DNA from: Thiopontia sp964344785
GTDB lineage: Bacteria > Pseudomonadota > Gammaproteobacteria > GCF-002020875
DNA length: 8,873 nucleotides
Assembly: GCA_964344785.1 (NCBI GenBank)
Contig: CAYFOR010000117.1
Location: forward strand, 1 to 8,873
Reading direction: 5' to 3'
The position numbers and the translations under genes are program-made. This document shows, piece after piece, positions 6,438-8,873 of this stretch. The number at the start of each line of letters is the position of its first letter. The stretch's first letter is position 1. The notes beneath the pieces are model-generated. The model worked only from the letters and a program-made list of their open reading frames with translations. It did not search any database and was not told the DNA's origin.

Positions 6438-7298
6438 CTAGACCGCTGCCGCACCGCCGACGATATCGGCCAACTCCGAGGTGATCGCTGCCTGACGCGC
6501 CTTGTTGTATACCAGCTCCAGGTCATCAATCAGATCACCGGCATTGTCGGTTGCGTTCTTCATCGCAACCATACGGGCCGACTGCTCACAGGCGAGGTTT
6601 TCCACCACACCCTGGTAGACGATCGATTCCACATAACGCTTCAGCAGGGTATCCATCACCTCTTTCGCATCCGGCTCATAGATGTAGTCCCAATGATGCA
6701 CATATTTCTCGTCCTTCACCTTAACCAACGGCAGTACCTGACGAACGGTCGGCTCCTGGGTCATGGTGTTGACAAACTGGTTATAGACCACATACAGGCG
6801 GTCAATATGGCCCTCATCATAGGCATCAAGCATCGCCTTGACCGGTCCGATCAGGCTCTCAATCTCCGGTGCATCTCCCAACTGGGAGGTCTCGGAGACC
6901 AGTTTACCGCCCATACGACCCAGAAAGCCGAGCGCCTTGGTTCCAACCGCCGTGTAGTCGATCTCGACACCGGCATCGCTATCCTTTTTCAGGGCCTTGA
7001 TCAGCTCACGGAACATGTTGACGTTGAGGCCACCACAAAGGCCACGGTCTGAGGAGATGACGATATACCCTACTCGCTTGACCTCACGCTCATCCAGATA
7101 GCTGTGGCTGTACTCCGGGTGGGCATGGGCCAAGTGGCTGACAACCCTTGCGATCTTCTCGCTGTAGGGGCGTGATGCCTCCATCCGTTCCTGCGCCTTG
7201 CGCATCTTGCTGGCGGCCACCATCTCCATCGCACGGGTAATCTTCTGCGTACTCTTGACGCTCTTGATCTTTTCCCGAATCTCTTTGCCTACTGCCAT
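6438..7298 (-). CDS. atpG: F1Fo ATP synthase gamma subunit
   Basis: Gamma is the rotating shaft inside the alpha-beta hexamer and couples proton flow through Fo to catalysis. The 286 residues match the 287 of E. coli. The N-terminal coiled-coil helix contains IKSVKSTQKITRAMEMVAAS (11-30) and KMRKAQ. The central Rossmann-like domain has SSDRGLCGGLN (82-92). The C-terminal helix, which pairs with the first to form the shaft, includes ENLACEQSARMVAMKNATDN (233-252) and YNKARQAAITSELADIVGGA (264-283). No regulatory cysteine-pair insertion of the chloroplast type is present. The gene begins 32 bases after atpA with an AAGGTAGGT ribosome site close to the ATG. Confidence 0.98.
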   Translation of the reverse strand: MAVGKEIREKIKSVKSTQKITRAMEMVAASKMRKAQERMEASRPYSEKIARVVSHLAHAHPEYSHSYLDEREVKRVGYIVISSDRGLCGGLNVNMFRELIKALKKDSDAGVEIDYTAVGTKALGFLGRMGGKLVSETSQLGDAPEIESLIGPVKAMLDAYDEGHIDRLYVVYNQFVNTMTQEPTVRQVLPLVKVKDEKYVHHWDYIYEPDAKEVMDTLLKRYVESIVYQGVVENLACEQSARMVAMKNATDNAGDLIDDLELVYNKARQAAITSELADIVGGAAAV

Positions 7299-7330
7299 CG
7301 GTTACCTACCTTCTGAACACTAAATGCTGC

Positions 7331-8872
7331 TTACCAGGTGTGATTTGCCTTGAAGTCATCCAGTGCGCTACGCAGGCCATTCTGGATACTGTCATCATAA
7401 TCACCCGTCTCGTTGATGGTATGCATCAATTCAACCTGGGAACTCTTCATATAGGCCTGCAGTGCTTCCTCGAAATCGACCACCTTGGATGGATCAACAT
7501 CGTCCAGATAACCCTCATTGGCGGCAAATAGGGAGGTCGCCAACTGTGCGATGGTCATTGGCTCATACTGCTTCTGCTTCATCAGCTCGGTTACACGCTG
7601 TCCACGCTCAATCTGCTTGCGGGTCGCCTCATCGAGGTCCGATGCAAACTGTGCAAATGCCGCCAGTTCACGATACTGCGCGAGATCGAGTCGAACACCA
7701 CCACCCAGCTTCTTGATGATCTTGGTCTGTGCCGCACCACCTACACGTGACACCGACAGGCCAGCATTGATCGCTGGACGGATACCGGAGTTGAAGAGGT
7801 CGGTCTCAAGGAAGATCTGACCATCGGTAATGGAAATCACGTTGGTCGGTACGAACGCAGATACGTCACCCGCCTGGGTCTCGATGATCGGCAGTGCGGT
7901 CAGGGAGCCGGTTTTGCCCTTGACCTCACCATTGGTCAGCTTCTCCACCTCATCCTCATTGACACGCGCTGCACGCTCCAGCAGACGTGAATGCAGATAG
8001 AAAACATCACCTGGATAGGCCTCACGCCCCGGCGGACGACGCAGCAGCAGGGATACCTGACGATAGGCCCACGCCTGCTTGGTGAGATCATCATAGACAA
8101 TCAATGCGTCTTCACCTCGGTCACGGAAGTATTCACCCATGGTGCAGCCGGAGTATGGGGCGATGAACTGCATTGCAGCCGCATCCGATGCAGAGGCTGC
8201 CACAATAATGGTGTGTTTGAGCGCATCATGCTCTTCCAGTCGACGCACCACCTCTGCAATGGAGGATGCCTTCTGCCCTACCGCCACGTAGATACACTTA
8301 ACGCCGGTACCTTTCTGGTTGATGATCGCATCGACTGCAACCGCCGTCTTCCCAGTCTGACGGTCACCAATGATCAGCTCACGCTGACCGCGACCGATCG
8401 GTACCATTGCATCGATTGCCTTCAGGCCGGTCTGTACCGGCTGATCCACCGACTTACGTGCGATTACACCCGGTGCAATCTTTTCAATTGGTGATGTTCC
8501 AACGGACTCGATTGGCCCCTTGCCATCCACCGGATTGCCCAGGGAGTCGACCACACGACCCAGCAACCCTTCACCAACGGGTACCTCGAGAATACGCCCG
8601 GTACAGCGAACCGTGTCCCCTTCCGAGATATGCTCATACGAACCCAGAATTACCGCACCGACGGAGTCCCGCTCCAGATTCAGCGCCATGCCAAAGGTAT
8701 TCCCCGGGAACTCGATCATCTCTCCCTGCATTGCATCGCTCAGACCGTGCAGACGGACAACGCCGTCGGCCAGACTGACCACCGTACCCTCGGTACGGGC
8801 CTCTGCAAGTGGCTCGAAACTCTCGATTTTCTTCCGGATCAGTTCGCTGACTTCAGAAGGATTGAGTTGCAT
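7331..8872 (-). CDS. atpA: F1Fo ATP synthase alpha subunit
   Basis: Alpha alternates with beta in the F1 hexamer, binds nucleotide at non-catalytic sites and completes the catalytic sites with an arginine finger. The product has 513 residues, exactly the E. coli length, and key residues fall at the same numbers: P-loop GDRQTGKT at 169-176 (K175, T176) and arginine finger R376 in SVSRVGGAAQ. Other landmarks are the N-terminal segment MQLNPSEVSELI that binds delta, VYDDLTKQA (259-267), the LLLRRPPGREAYPGD segment (275-289) and the helical C-terminal domain ending in FKANHTW. The start codon lies one base inside the window edge, so its ribosome site cannot be seen. atpH would be expected just outside. 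Confidence 0.98.
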   Translation of the reverse strand: MQLNPSEVSELIRKKIESFEPLAEARTEGTVVSLADGVVRLHGLSDAMQGEMIEFPGNTFGMALNLERDSVGAVILGSYEHISEGDTVRCTGRILEVPVGEGLLGRVVDSLGNPVDGKGPIESVGTSPIEKIAPGVIARKSVDQPVQTGLKAIDAMVPIGRGQRELIIGDRQTGKTAVAVDAIINQKGTGVKCIYVAVGQKASSIAEVVRRLEEHDALKHTIIVAASASDAAAMQFIAPYSGCTMGEYFRDRGEDALIVYDDLTKQAWAYRQVSLLLRRPPGREAYPGDVFYLHSRLLERAARVNEDEVEKLTNGEVKGKTGSLTALPIIETQAGDVSAFVPTNVISITDGQIFLETDLFNSGIRPAINAGLSVSRVGGAAQTKIIKKLGGGVRLDLAQYRELAAFAQFASDLDEATRKQIERGQRVTELMKQKQYEPMTIAQLATSLFAANEGYLDDVDPSKVVDFEEALQAYMKSSQVELMHTINETGDYDDSIQNGLRSALDDFKANHTW

Positions 8873-8873
8873 G

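Noticed and set aside
6429..7052. A 207-codon plus-strand frame antisense to atpG
   Set aside because: It is fully explained by the codon pattern of atpG on the other strand; its translation resembles no protein I know.
7991..8494. A 167-codon plus-strand frame antisense to atpA
   Set aside because: It lies inside the intact, full-length atpA gene and has no independent support.

Overview
The window is a stretch of ordinary proteobacterial chromosome with two gene clusters that converge near position 2590. Protein sequences point to a gammaproteobacterium. The ATP synthase beta subunit carries the NIYRYT form of the Walker B region and, like alpha, gamma and epsilon, follows the E. coli sequence closely from end to end. 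The pairing of atp genes with glmU, and of birA with a type III pantothenate kinase, is also familiar in gamma- and betaproteobacteria. A sulfur-oxidising or Chromatiales-like lineage would fit, but that is inference only and no gene here proves it.

Left part, plus strand. Positions 1-57 hold the unidentified end of an upstream transcription unit, closed by a strong Rho-independent terminator (57-83). A candidate sigma70 promoter (82-110) and a clear ribosome binding site lead into dsbA (periplasmic thiol oxidase), birA (biotin-protein ligase and repressor, GTG start overlapping the dsbA stop by 4 bases) and coaX (type III pantothenate kinase, 23 bases further on). The three genes look like one operon. 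BirA and CoaX both serve cofactor metabolism (biotin and coenzyme A, which meet in acetyl-CoA carboxylase); DsbA acts in the periplasm and appears to be a positional neighbour only.

Right part, minus strand. The distal end of the F1Fo ATP synthase operon reads from the right edge leftwards: atpA (alpha), atpG (gamma), atpD (beta), atpC (epsilon), then a SlyD-like FKBP-family protein, then glmU (bifunctional UDP-GlcNAc synthesis enzyme). Gaps are 32, 58, 36, 15 and 14 bases and no terminator is visible between genes, so all six are probably one transcript. The Fo genes and atpH would be expected just beyond the right edge. The FKBP-family gene between atpC and glmU is the least ordinary element, because the E. 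coli operon goes directly from atpC to glmU.

The two clusters meet tail to tail across a 105-base spacer (2538-2642) with three small inverted repeats, one of which may terminate the glmU transcript. I found no RNA gene, mobile element, CRISPR array or sign of horizontal transfer, and nothing that looks like an undescribed system. All eight complete housekeeping genes and the FKBP gene appear intact, with no frameshift or premature stop.
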